In this document: in pieces, positions 55,441 through 63,246 of the stretch | Layout: each line of letters begins with the position of its first letter | Numbering within the stretch: the first letter of the stretch is position 1 | Assembly (NCBI GenBank): GCA_038321965.1 | Contig: JBBQFL010000007.1 | Span: forward strand, 81,935-145,934 | Direction of reading: 5' to 3' | DNA: 64,000 bases | Source: UKL13-2 sp038321965 | GTDB taxonomy: Bacteria > Pseudomonadota > Gammaproteobacteria > Burkholderiales > Usitatibacteraceae | Position numbers and translations under genes: made by a program | Notes under the pieces: model-generated | Told to the model about the DNA's origin: nothing | Database searches by the model: none | The model's input: the letters and a program-made list of their open reading frames with translations, nothing else

Positions 55441-55674
55441 TCACGTCTCATCATGTTGAGATGTCGCCTGTAAAAAGCAACTCAACGCACTGGCGGCCGT
55501 GCAGATGGCCCACAAAATAAAAAATCCCAGCGTATAGACCGCCGTACGACTCGCATGCAAGGGGTGGCCAAGAATCACCAGCTCGGTCGGATCGACGAGG
55601 GTGAAAATGATGCCGACACCCAGGCCGGCCGCGATGAACGACGGCCACAGCACCCACATCAGGTATCTAGCCAT
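55441..55674 (-). CDS. Small membrane protein at the end of the cco operon
   Basis: 77 residues with two hydrophobic helices (VLWPSFIAAGLGVGIIFTLV and YTLGFFILWAICTAASALSCF). It begins 24 bp after fixH on the same strand, so it is probably the last gene of the oxidase operon. I recognise no named family. It might assist assembly like other small Cco-associated membrane proteins, but nothing in the sequence shows it. Confidence 0.65.
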   Translation of the reverse strand: MARYLMWVLWPSFIAAGLGVGIIFTLVDPTELVILGHPLHASRTAVYTLGFFILWAICTAASALSCFLQATSQHDET

Positions 55675-55698
55675 GATTCGTCCTTGCTGGTGTCTGCT

Positions 55699-56211
55699 TC
55701 AATGCGGCAGCGCCTTGCCGCCTAGCGCGACACTTTTCTCGCCAGCATGCCAGTCGCCGGTCAGACGCCAGGTATTCGCCTCGTCTTCGAGCGTCAAGCT
55801 CCAGCGCGAGGCGTCAATGGCAGGCATCGCTGCGCTAAAGCTGCTGTCTGCCGCGCGTGCCAGCAGGACCTGACGGTCGAATCCCGCGCGGGTCGGATGA
55901 TGCAAGGTAAGGCGCAATGTTTTTGATATGGGTGCAGCCTCGGCAAACCTGAGTGTGAGCTGACCGGCCGCCGTCATCGCAAGTTGCGCACGATAGCCCA
56001 GCGCTTTCGCGGTCGCGTCGCGCGTGAGCGTCATGTTGATCGCCTTGCCTTGCTTGTAATAATCGTCGGCAACCAGGCCATCAGAACTCTGGATCGCCAT
56101 GCCAAGCGTGACAAACCCGGCAACCACCACAATGGCCGGGCCCGCCATCAGCAGCCATGGCCACGGTTCGCGATACCAGGGCTTTGTCGTTGCAGTATTG
56201 GCGATGTTCAT
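55699..56211 (-). CDS. fixH: FixH/CcoH-family cbb3 oxidase assembly protein
   Basis: 170 residues from the ATG at 56211 (AAGGA 6 nt upstream). N-terminal PWYREPWPWLLMAGPAIVVVAGFVTLGMAI gives the single membrane helix, followed by the conserved SSDGLVADDYYKQGKAIN and a periplasmic beta domain. FixH/CcoH helps assemble and stabilise cytochrome cbb3 oxidase. Gene order after ccoG is the standard one. Confidence 0.92.
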   Translation of the reverse strand: MNIANTATTKPWYREPWPWLLMAGPAIVVVAGFVTLGMAIQSSDGLVADDYYKQGKAINMTLTRDATAKALGYRAQLAMTAAGQLTLRFAEAAPISKTLRLTLHHPTRAGFDRQVLLARAADSSFSAAMPAIDASRWSLTLEDEANTWRLTGDWHAGEKSVALGGKALPH

Positions 56212-56251
56212 AATATTTCCTTGTGTTCGGAACGATGACCGTTCCGCATTT

Positions 56252-56290
56252 CTCACCCTCTCCCTTGGGAGAGGGCTGGGGTGAGGGGAA
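56252..56290. repeat. REP-like element (family 1, copy D, single unit)
   Basis: Hairpin CCCTCTCCCTTGGGAGAGGG with tail CTGGGGTGAGGGG, nearly the same as half of copy A at 9.0 kb. It lies between ccoG and fixH inside one operon. Confidence 0.8.
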
Positions 56291-56319
56291 CCGGCCCAAA
56301 ATTACGTCGTGCCGGTTCC

Positions 56320-57768
56320 TCAGCGTTTGAAGAAAACCGACTTCTCGTGCAACGAAAAGTCGTTGGGGTCGTTCGTGCCGGTCGCATCGATCGGTACGAT
56401 GTGGAATTCAATCCGGTTCGATCCCTTCTGGATCTTGTCGGCGGGTGCACGCAAATTCAGTGTAAACATCTGCGTAGACGTGGCACCGATGTCGACGGGA
56501 AGGGCGACACCGCCGACGGTGAGTCCATCGATGCCGGTTGCCGTGACCATCAGTCGGCGCGGTCGCTCTTCAGTATTCATGATCTGCAAGCGGTAGACAT
56601 TTTCGATCAGACCATCCGCCACTTCGCGCGAGAGTGCATTGCGATCACGAATGACATCGACCTTCACCGGTACGCGAAGATAAAGACTGATGCTCGCGGC
56701 GATGATGATCGCCCAAAGCACGGCAGCGTAAATCAGGACGCGCGGACGGAATACGCGGCGAATCATTTCCCGCCAACCCAGGCGCTGGCTGACACCGTTA
56801 AGTGAGGCGTAACGAATCAACCCTGGCGCATAACCCATCTTGTCCATCACCTGATTGCAGCCGTCGATGCACGCGGTGCAGCCGATACACTCGTACTGCT
56901 GGCCTTGGCGGATATCGATGCCGGTCGGGCAGACCTGCACGCAGATTTCGCAATCCACGCAGTCGCCGAGACCGGCAAGTTGCGGGTTGGTTCTCTTTGA
57001 ACGTGCACCGCGCGGCTCGCCGCGTTCCTCGTCATAGGCAACCACGAGGGTATCGCGATCAAACATCACCCCCTGGAATCGTGCGTAGGGGCACATGTAT
57101 TTGCAAACCTGTTCGCGCATCCAGCCGGCGTTGCCGTAAGTGGCCAGCCCATAGAAAAACAGCCAGAAGGCTTCCCATGGCCCGAGTGTCCAGGACAATA
57201 CTTCGCGACCGAGATCGCCAATCGGTGTGAAGTAACCGACGAAAGTGAAACCCGTCCACAACGATATCGCGATCCATATGGCGTGCTTGGCCGTTTTCAA
57301 TGCAACTTTACGCGGCGAAAGCCCGGCCTTGTCGAGCCGCATCTGCGCCACGCGATCACCCTCGACGACGCGCTCGACCCACAGAAATATTTCGGTGTAC
57401 ACCGTCTGCGGGCAAGCATAACCACACCAGAGCCGCCCCGCCACGGTGGTGAACAGGAACAGCGAGTACGCCGAAATCATCAGCAGGATCGTCAGGTAAA
57501 TAAAGTCCTGTGGCCAGAAAACGATGCCAAAAATATAGAATTTGCGCGCCGCAAGATCGAAAAGCACCGCCTGCCGGCCATTCCACGAAAGCCAGGGCGA
57601 AACGTAAAACACCAGCTGCGTCAGAAACACCAGCGCCCAGCGCCATTTCGCAAACCATCCACTGACAGCGCGCGGATAGATTTTTTTGCGTACCTCATAG
57701 AGCGTTTGTTCCTGATCGAAATCAGGAACAGCGATGATGGGAACGACCTTGGCGCGACGGGTGGTCAA
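56320..57768 (-). CDS. ccoG: Cytochrome c oxidase accessory protein CcoG (RdxA/FixG)
   Basis: About 482 residues from a TTG at 57768 (GGAG 7 nt upstream). The frame is open to 57900, but that part is repeat E and cannot be real protein. Several membrane helices (VFLTQLVFYVSPWLSW, FIYLTILLMISAYSLFLF) surround RLWCGYACPQTVYTEIFLW. Two 4Fe-4S clusters are built by CVDCEICVQVCPTGIDIR and CIGCTACIDGCNQVM. A C-terminal beta domain (KVDVIRDRNALSREV) closes it. CcoG reduces copper for insertion into cbb3 oxidase. Confidence 0.93.
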   Translation of the reverse strand: MTTRRAKVVPIIAVPDFDQEQTLYEVRKKIYPRAVSGWFAKWRWALVFLTQLVFYVSPWLSWNGRQAVLFDLAARKFYIFGIVFWPQDFIYLTILLMISAYSLFLFTTVAGRLWCGYACPQTVYTEIFLWVERVVEGDRVAQMRLDKAGLSPRKVALKTAKHAIWIAISLWTGFTFVGYFTPIGDLGREVLSWTLGPWEAFWLFFYGLATYGNAGWMREQVCKYMCPYARFQGVMFDRDTLVVAYDEERGEPRGARSKRTNPQLAGLGDCVDCEICVQVCPTGIDIRQGQQYECIGCTACIDGCNQVMDKMGYAPGLIRYASLNGVSQRLGWREMIRRVFRPRVLIYAAVLWAIIIAASISLYLRVPVKVDVIRDRNALSREVADGLIENVYRLQIMNTEERPRRLMVTATGIDGLTVGGVALPVDIGATSTQMFTLNLRAPADKIQKGSNRIEFHIVPIDATGTNDPNDFSLHEKSVFFKR

Positions 57769-57801
57769 CTGCGTGCTCCAATTTTCGAGGTGGGCGCTTT
57801 G

Positions 57802-57898
57802 CTCCTTCCCCCGCAGTTGTGGGGGAAGGCTGGGATGGGGGCGTGAATGTGAGACATCGCCCCCATCCCTACCTTCCCCCGTTGCCGGGGGAAGGAGC
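57802..57898. repeat. REP-like pair (family 1, copy E)
   Basis: Two inverted units: hairpin CTTCCCCCGCAG...GTGGGGGAAG with tail GCTGGGATGGGGGCG, and the mirror CGCCCCCATCCCTAC with hairpin TTCCCCCGTTGCCGGGGGAA. It lies between ccoP and ccoG inside the operon and falsely lengthens the ccoG reading frame. Confidence 0.85.
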
Positions 57899-57980
57899 AA
57901 ACCATGATCGCCAACTTGCTAGCAATTAACGTTACTCAACACGCGGCGAGAATCAATACACCAATAGTTCAGCAATAGAA

Positions 57981-58931
57981 TTACTTTACTGGCGGTGCTT
58001 GGGCAGGGGGCGCAGCGGGAAGCGCAGGCATGCCACCACCAAGGCTGTAAACGTAGGCCGCAAGCAAATGCACCTTCGCTTCGCCGAGGCGTTCCTTTTG
58101 CGCGGGCATCATATTGTTGCGACCATCGCGAATGCCTTCAGAAATGGTTTCCTCCGAGCTTCCGTACAGCCAGACCGCATCGGTGAGATTGGGTGCACCC
58201 ATGGCCTGATTACCTTTGCCTTCAGCACCGTGACATGCTGCGCAGACGCCAAACTTCGTTTTGCCGACTTCAGCCAGCTTTGCATCGTGCTGCAAGCCCG
58301 ACAATGAACGCACATAGTTTGCCAGTTCCTTGATGCCGGGTTCTCCGCCGACCGCTGCGCCGAGCGCGGGCATGATGCCGTTGCGGCCGTGCAGGATGGT
58401 GGTCTCGATGGTGGCAGCGTCACCGCCATAGAGCCAGTCCTTGTCGCGCAAATTCGGGAAACCTTTGGCGCCGCCGGCATCGGAGCCATGACACTGCGCG
58501 CAGTAATTGAGGAACAGGCGCTGCCCCATCGCATTGGCCTGCGCGTCTTTGGACAAGGTCGCGACATCGACTTTGAGGAATTTGTCGAATAGTGGTCCAT
58601 ATTCGGCATCGGCCTGCTTGATCTCGGCTTCGTATTCGTTTACCTGAGTCCAGTTGAACTTGCCGCCGAAATTTCCCAGACCCGGATAGAGCGCAAGATA
58701 GACCAGTCCAAAAATGATCGTGATGTAAAAGAGCCACATCCACCAGCGCGGCAGCGGATTATTGTACTCGGTGAGGTCACCGTCCCAGACGTGGCCGTGC
58801 AGCTCCACCTTTTCACCTTTGACCGGGCGCTTGATGTTTTGTGAAAGCAGCAGTGCTGCGCAAGCCAGGATGCTGACCAGCGAAATGCCCGCGACATACC
58901 AGTGCCAGAAATCCGAAATGAAATCGCTCAT
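57981..58931 (-). CDS. ccoP: Cytochrome cbb3 oxidase subunit III, diheme cytochrome c CcoP
   Basis: 316 residues. Two membrane helices at the N-terminus, with the conserved HVWDGDLTEYNNPLPRWWMWLFY between them. Two CxxCH heme sites follow (CAQCH about residue 143, CAACH about 232), each with a later Met ligand region (NGIMPALG, NNMMPAQ). It passes electrons to the catalytic subunit. Its start overlaps ccoQ by 4 bp. Confidence 0.96.
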   Translation of the reverse strand: MSDFISDFWHWYVAGISLVSILACAALLLSQNIKRPVKGEKVELHGHVWDGDLTEYNNPLPRWWMWLFYITIIFGLVYLALYPGLGNFGGKFNWTQVNEYEAEIKQADAEYGPLFDKFLKVDVATLSKDAQANAMGQRLFLNYCAQCHGSDAGGAKGFPNLRDKDWLYGGDAATIETTILHGRNGIMPALGAAVGGEPGIKELANYVRSLSGLQHDAKLAEVGKTKFGVCAACHGAEGKGNQAMGAPNLTDAVWLYGSSEETISEGIRDGRNNMMPAQKERLGEAKVHLLAAYVYSLGGGMPALPAAPPAQAPPVK

Positions 58932-59122
58932 GTGCGTTCTCCGTTGCGAATTTCTGTTGAGGCAACGGCAGATTCGCCCGGCAGGTCCGAATCGAGGAAC
59001 GGCAGGTTGGCGGCCTCACTGAAACGCGCCCGCTGCCGACTGCTGTAAGCCCAGTAAACAATACCAGCGAACACAATGAACGAGAGAACGGTAAACAATA
59101 CGCGGATGTCGTTGAGGTCCAT
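58928..59122 (-). CDS. ccoQ: Cytochrome cbb3 oxidase subunit CcoQ
   Basis: 64 residues: a single helix (IRVLFTVLSFIVFAGIVYWAYSS) followed by a basic stretch (RQRARF) and an acidic tail with FLDSDLPGE, the CcoQ pattern. It stabilises CcoP binding. It lies 2 bp after ccoO and overlaps ccoP by 4 bp. Confidence 0.92.
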   Translation of the reverse strand: MDLNDIRVLFTVLSFIVFAGIVYWAYSSRQRARFSEAANLPFLDSDLPGESAVASTEIRNGERT

Positions 59123-59124
59123 GG

Positions 59125-59739
59125 CTATTTCACATTCTTCAGTGCGGTGCCGAGTATTTGCAGATAGGCGACCATTGCATCCTCTTCGGTCTTGCCTTTG
59201 ACGTCGTCGGCGGCATTGTCGATTTCTGCTTTCGTGTAAGGCACGCCGACGCGCGATAGCGCGGTCATGTGTGGCGCCGACTCACTTGGGTCGAGCATCG
59301 TTTTTGCCAGCCACGGGTAGGCGGGCATATTCGACTCGGGTACGAGGTCGCGCGGCTGGCGCAGGTGCAGACGATGCCAGTCATCGTTGTAGCGGCCGCC
59401 GACGCGGTGCAGGTCCGGCCCGGTGCGCTTGCTGCCCCATTGAAACGGATGGTCATAGACAAATTCGCCCGCCACCGAATAGTGTCCATAGCGCTCCGTC
59501 TCCGCGCGGAACGGTCGGATCATCTGCGAGTGGCAGTTGTAGCAGCCCTCGCGCTGATAGATGTCGCGGCCCGCCAGTTGCAACGCGGTGTACGGTTTCA
59601 GTCCAGCGACAGGTTCGGTCAACGATTTCTGAAAGAACAGCGGCACGATTTCCACCAGGCCACCGACGCTGACCAACAGCACCACCAGCACCGCCATCCA
59701 GCCGATATTTTTTTCAATTGTTTCGTGGGTGAATTTCAT
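59125..59739 (-). CDS. ccoO: Cytochrome cbb3 oxidase subunit II, monoheme cytochrome c CcoO
   Basis: 204 residues from the ATG at 59739 (AAGGAG 6 nt upstream); a longer open frame to 59832 overlaps ccoN. One N-terminal membrane anchor (IGWMAVLVVLLVSVGGLVEIV), then YQREGCYNCHSQMIRPFRAETERYG with the CxxCH heme site and later ESNMPAYPWL with the Met ligand. Starts 1 bp after the ccoN stop. Confidence 0.96.
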   Translation of the reverse strand: MKFTHETIEKNIGWMAVLVVLLVSVGGLVEIVPLFFQKSLTEPVAGLKPYTALQLAGRDIYQREGCYNCHSQMIRPFRAETERYGHYSVAGEFVYDHPFQWGSKRTGPDLHRVGGRYNDDWHRLHLRQPRDLVPESNMPAYPWLAKTMLDPSESAPHMTALSRVGVPYTKAEIDNAADDVKGKTEEDAMVAYLQILGTALKNVK

Positions 59740-59740
59740 C

Positions 59741-61204
59741 TCAGACTCCTTGCTCAATGGCAACCGATGGAGCGGCATGCGGTGCGTTGTCAATGGCAGG
59801 AATCGGCGCGTCAACGGCCTTGCCCAGCGCAATTGTTTTCCAGGTGTTGTAAGCCATGATCAGCATGCCGGAGAAGAACATCGCGCCGCCGATCAGCCGT
59901 ATCGTCCAATACGGATAGCTCGCCTTCACGCTCTCGACAAAGCTGTAGGTCAGCGTGCCATCGCTGTTGACGGCGCGCCACATCAGACCCTGCATGACGC
60001 CCGCAATCCACATCGAGGAGATATAGAGAACGATGCCCAGCGTGGCAATCCAGAAATGCAGGCTGATCAGCCGGATGCTGTACATCTCGGCGCGACCCCA
60101 CAGCCGCGGAATCAGGTAGTACAACGCGCCGATGGTGATGAATGCCACCCAGCCGAGCGCGCCGGCATGCACGTGTCCGATGGTCCAGTCGGTGTAATGC
60201 GAGAGCGCATTCACCGTTTTGATCGACATCATTGGCCCTTCGAAGGTGGCCATGCCGTAGAACGACAGTGAGACGACCAGGAATTTGAGGATCGGATCAT
60301 CACGCAGTTTGTGCCATGCGCCGGATAGCGTCATGATGCCGTTGATCATCCCGCCCCAGCTCGGGGCCAGCAGGATCAGCGAGAACACCATACCCAACGA
60401 TTGCGCCCAATCGGGGAGCGCGGTGTACTGCAGATGGTGGGGGCCCGCCCACATGTAGGTGAAGATCAGCGCCCAGAAATGCACTACCGACAAGCGATAG
60501 GAGTAAATGGGGCGCCCTGCCTGCTTGGGCACGAAGTAATACATGATGCCGAGGAAGCCGGCGGTGAGTAAAAATCCGACGGCGTTATGCCCGTACCACC
60601 ACTGCACCATCGCGTCCTGCACGCCGGCGTAGGCTGAATAGGATTTCCAGAAGCTCGCCGGAACAGCAGCGCTATTGACGATATGCAGAATGGCGATCGT
60701 CAGGATATACGCGCCGAAAAACCAGTTGGCGACGTAGATGTGTGGCACTTTGCGTCGCACGAGGGTACCGAAAAAGGTAATCGCGTAGACGACCCAAACG
60801 ATGGTGATGAGAATGTCGATCGGCCACTCCAGCTCAGCGTATTCCTTGCTGGAGTTGATACCCAGCGGTAGCGTGATCGCAGCGAGCACGATCACGAGCT
60901 GCCAGCCCCAAAAAGTGAACGCGGCCAGATTGTCTGAAATCAGCCGCACCTGGCAGGTGCGCTGCACCACGTAGTAGGACGTTGCGAACAATCCGCAGCC
61001 ACCGAACGCAAAAACGACCGCGTTGGTATGCAGTGGCCGCAACCTGCCGTACGATAGCCACGGAATACCGAAAGTGAGGTCCGGCCAGATCAATTGCGCG
61101 GCGATAAACACGCCGACCAGCATGCCGACGATGCCCCAGACGACGGTCATCACTGCGAATTGCCTGACGACTTTGTAGTTGTACGTTCCTACCTCTGCCT
61201 GCAT
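59741..61204 (-). CDS. ccoN: Cytochrome cbb3 oxidase catalytic subunit I CcoN
   Basis: 487 residues from the ATG at 61204 (AAGGGA 7 nt upstream); frames from 61243 or 61282 lack such a site and the last would begin inside the FNR box. Twelve helices of the heme-copper oxidase fold are visible. They include RLRPLHTNAVVFAFGGCGLFAT (low-spin heme His), VQWWYGHNAVGFLLT (CuB His), WAGPHHLQYTALPDW (CuB His pair) and DWTIGHVHAGALGW (heme His). It reduces oxygen at high affinity, for microaerobic respiration. It heads the operon ccoNOQP-ccoG-fixH. Confidence 0.97.
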   Translation of the reverse strand: MQAEVGTYNYKVVRQFAVMTVVWGIVGMLVGVFIAAQLIWPDLTFGIPWLSYGRLRPLHTNAVVFAFGGCGLFATSYYVVQRTCQVRLISDNLAAFTFWGWQLVIVLAAITLPLGINSSKEYAELEWPIDILITIVWVVYAITFFGTLVRRKVPHIYVANWFFGAYILTIAILHIVNSAAVPASFWKSYSAYAGVQDAMVQWWYGHNAVGFLLTAGFLGIMYYFVPKQAGRPIYSYRLSVVHFWALIFTYMWAGPHHLQYTALPDWAQSLGMVFSLILLAPSWGGMINGIMTLSGAWHKLRDDPILKFLVVSLSFYGMATFEGPMMSIKTVNALSHYTDWTIGHVHAGALGWVAFITIGALYYLIPRLWGRAEMYSIRLISLHFWIATLGIVLYISSMWIAGVMQGLMWRAVNSDGTLTYSFVESVKASYPYWTIRLIGGAMFFSGMLIMAYNTWKTIALGKAVDAPIPAIDNAPHAAPSVAIEQGV

Positions 61205-61268
61205 TTTTGTGTCCCTTGAAGGAGTTTTTCGCGATAACGCCATGGTTACACCGCGACAAAAATGCGTT

Positions 61269-61282
61269 TTGATATGGATCAA
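61269..61282 (-). promoter_or_regulatory. FNR/ANR-type binding site upstream of ccoN
   Basis: TTGATATGGATCAA is a perfect match to the FNR consensus TTGAT-N4-ATCAA, 65 bp upstream of the ccoN start codon. It fits oxygen-controlled expression of a high-affinity oxidase. Confidence 0.88.
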
Positions 61283-61354
61283 ATCGAGGGGTGTTAGGTT
61301 GGCTGAGTCTTGGCGTCGATGATCGCGTGTCTATACAATGCAATGTCATTTTCG

Positions 61355-61407
61355 TAGGGTGCGCACCGCGCACGTCGCCAGTGAACGCGTGCGCGGTGCG
61401 CACCCTA
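61355..61407. repeat. Perfect 20-bp inverted repeat (GGTGCGCACC type)
   Basis: Arms TAGGGTGCGCACCGCGCACG and its exact reverse complement are separated by 13 bp. It lies between the ccoN promoter and the IS30 fragment. Each arm also contains a GGTGCGCACC self-palindrome. No T run, so it is not a standard terminator. Confidence 0.85.
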
Positions 61408-61420
61408 AGCAGGGAACGAA

Positions 61421-61484
61421 GATCGCCATTCGTCGGGCGTTTCAGGCCATAAATGCCTGAAACGCCGCGCCAGTGCTAGCGTAA
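61421..61484. repeat. Dispersed palindromic element, family 2 (copy d)
   Basis: Contains a perfect hairpin GGCGTTTCAGGC-CATAAAT-GCCTGAAACGCC, preceded by GATCGCCATTCGTCG and followed by GCGCCAGTGCTAGCG. It is the most complete copy and matches the reverse complement of the 41.4-kb copy. Confidence 0.7.
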
Positions 61485-61503
61485 GCGGGAGACCCCGGCG
61501 GGC

Positions 61504-61863
61504 TCAAGATTTAAGTGCAACGCTGTTCTTCACCATCTCTGCCCAGACCTCGTTAGGCGTTTTCCAATCGAGACACTCACGCAACCGGTTGTTGAGCTTC
61601 TCGGCGATCACATCCGGTTGCGCCTGGGTATGCTTGGCCAGGTTGGTCCCCTTTGGCAAGTATTGTCTCAGCAATCCGTTGGCGTTCTCAATGGCCCCCT
61701 TTTGCCACGGACTGTGTGCGTCAGCGAAGTAGATGCTGATGTTGGCATTGGCCGCGAGCTTAGCGTGTTCGGCCATCTCCGAGCCCTGGTCATAAGTCAG
61801 CGTCTTGATCAGCTCAGGCGGGGTGATCCGAAACGCGGCTTCAAATGCTTCGCGAACCGTCAC
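61504..61863 (-). pseudogene. IS30-family transposase, C-terminal fragment
   Basis: About 119 residues of the DDE core: ELIKTLTYDQGSEMAEHAKL (second Asp), FADAHSPWQKGAIENANGLLRQYLPKGT (catalytic Glu) and the ending LNNRLRECLDWKTPNEVW. The N-terminal DNA-binding part and the first catalytic Asp are missing. The frame stays open a little further upstream (FERKKFSS), then is lost, so the element is a 5'-deleted remnant. No terminal inverted repeats are seen. Confidence 0.85.
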
Positions 61864-61966
61864 CGAACTAAATTTTTTGCGTTCAAAATTTATCCGTGAT
61901 CCCCGGGATGTTGCCTTTTAGCTGGCGCCATGTTGTCAAGTCACGTCCAACTTTGCCTCTGTTAGA

Positions 61967-62686
61967 TCAAAGATAAATCAATCTTGCCCGCGCATCCTTT
62001 AACTTCAACGTGATTTCGAGCTCTTCCCGTTTGCCGTCGTACTCAATCGGAACCCGCATCCTCAGCGAGTTCCCAATTCCTTTATCTAGCAAAATGATGC
62101 TGTTGCCATCCCAGTTGAGATTGAAGAGCTTTCCGCTTGGAAATAATTTTGTTACGGGCAAAATAAATCCAAATTTTGTGTTTTCTCCTTCAGCGAAACA
62201 GAGTGGCGGAGCACTAAATGCGGGCTTCATTTCTGGAAGTATGCCGCTGGTATTGCGAATAGTCGGACCTGATCCATGTTCTACATAAGTAACTTGGAAG
62301 GGCAACTCGCCGTCGTGCATGTTGGAACTGATGCGCGCTTCGTCGAATCGCAGACACAGCTTGCCGGGTACATTGCTCTTTATGAAATAGCCCATCGAGT
62401 GGGGACTCATTAGTATTCGCCAATCCAAGAGCTTGCTTCGAAATGTAGTTGACGGTACAAGGGCTACGGATCGAGAATCACGCGACTTCACATTCTCCCC
62501 AGCAATCGGAGTCCAGGCACCGTTTGGTGCGCTGCGAACACTGAGGCTGGCGTCCACGTCCATATCGACGACGTGAGTGCCCAGCGATGCGCACGCCGTA
62601 ACTGAGAACACCATCGCAATTGAGCAAACTGTCCGGGCAAAAGCTGCTTGGCTCGAAAGAGTTCCTTTATATAAATGTACGTTCAT
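61967..62686 (-). CDS. Putative lipoprotein, unknown function
   Basis: 239 residues from the ATG at 62686. The N-terminus has a hydrophobic segment ending in a lipobox-like SVTACAS, so it is probably lipid-anchored; the n-region is long (about 22 residues). The rest looks beta-rich (KLCLRFDEARISSNMHDGELPFQVTYVEHGSG). I recognise no family. It starts 2 bp after the stop of the PLA2-like gene and is surely cotranscribed. It could be an immunity or carrier protein for that product. The region is AT-richer than the rest of the window. Confidence 0.65.
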   Translation of the reverse strand: MNVHLYKGTLSSQAAFARTVCSIAMVFSVTACASLGTHVVDMDVDASLSVRSAPNGAWTPIAGENVKSRDSRSVALVPSTTFRSKLLDWRILMSPHSMGYFIKSNVPGKLCLRFDEARISSNMHDGELPFQVTYVEHGSGPTIRNTSGILPEMKPAFSAPPLCFAEGENTKFGFILPVTKLFPSGKLFNLNWDGNSIILLDKGIGNSLRMRVPIEYDGKREELEITLKLKDARARLIYL

Positions 62687-62688
62687 AC

Positions 62689-63204
62689 CTAACCACCCCC
62701 ACTGGGACAATATTCGCCTGGCGGGCATGGTTCAGGTGGGGGATCATCGAACCAACTTATAACCCAGTCCCAAAAATCGTTCCAAACCGATTCGAAGAAG
62801 CTCGCCGCCGCATCCCAGAAGGAATAGCACTCGTCAGCCGGATTATTTGTACAATTGATGGCGACATTGGCTAGGCACGCGCCTTGACCCCACGCACAGA
62901 CGCAAAGGTCGTGTCCTTCACACTCCGGAGTCCAGGTGTTAAGGAGAACAAATTGGCCGTATCCGCAATATCCGAACCATGGCAGCTGCCTTGTCTCTAC
63001 ACTGCAAGAGCCATCGCCATCCATTAATTTTGGGCGAAGCAGGGCTCCACCTGACAACAACGCCATTTGCTTACTGAGCACGGAGGTGCCCTTAGATTTC
63101 ACCACATCATAAAATGAAGCAGCGCCCGCTTTCAGCTCCGGGCGCTTCGTCAGCACATCTAGGAATCCGCTTGAAGTAATAGTAAATCCCTTGCCACGAA
63201 ACAT
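62689..63204 (-). CDS. Cysteine-rich protein with a phospholipase A2-like CxxHDxC motif
   Basis: 171 residues. A polar N-terminus without a signal peptide precedes WFGYCGYGQF and, 10 residues later, PECEGHDLCVC. This spacing resembles the PLA2 calcium loop (YGxxCGxG) and active site (CCxxHDxC), with one Cys of the CC pair replaced by Glu. Ten further cysteines or Trp-rich stretches (FFESVWNDFWDWVISWF) and a Pro/Cys tail (PPEPCPPGEYCPSGGG) follow. If active it would hydrolyse phospholipids using His-Asp. The lipoprotein directly downstream suggests a secreted toxin and partner. Function is inferred from the motif only. Confidence 0.55.
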   Translation of the reverse strand: MFRGKGFTITSSGFLDVLTKRPELKAGAASFYDVVKSKGTSVLSKQMALLSGGALLRPKLMDGDGSCSVETRQLPWFGYCGYGQFVLLNTWTPECEGHDLCVCAWGQGACLANVAINCTNNPADECYSFWDAAASFFESVWNDFWDWVISWFDDPPPEPCPPGEYCPSGGG

Positions 63205-63246
63205 GCAATCAGTCTGGCCGACGCAGCTGTCCCTTAGTGCGCTTGC

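Noticed and set aside
57769..57900. N-terminal extension of ccoG to 57900
   Set aside because: The added residues are a translation of REP-like copy E; a TTG with a good ribosome site lies at 57768.
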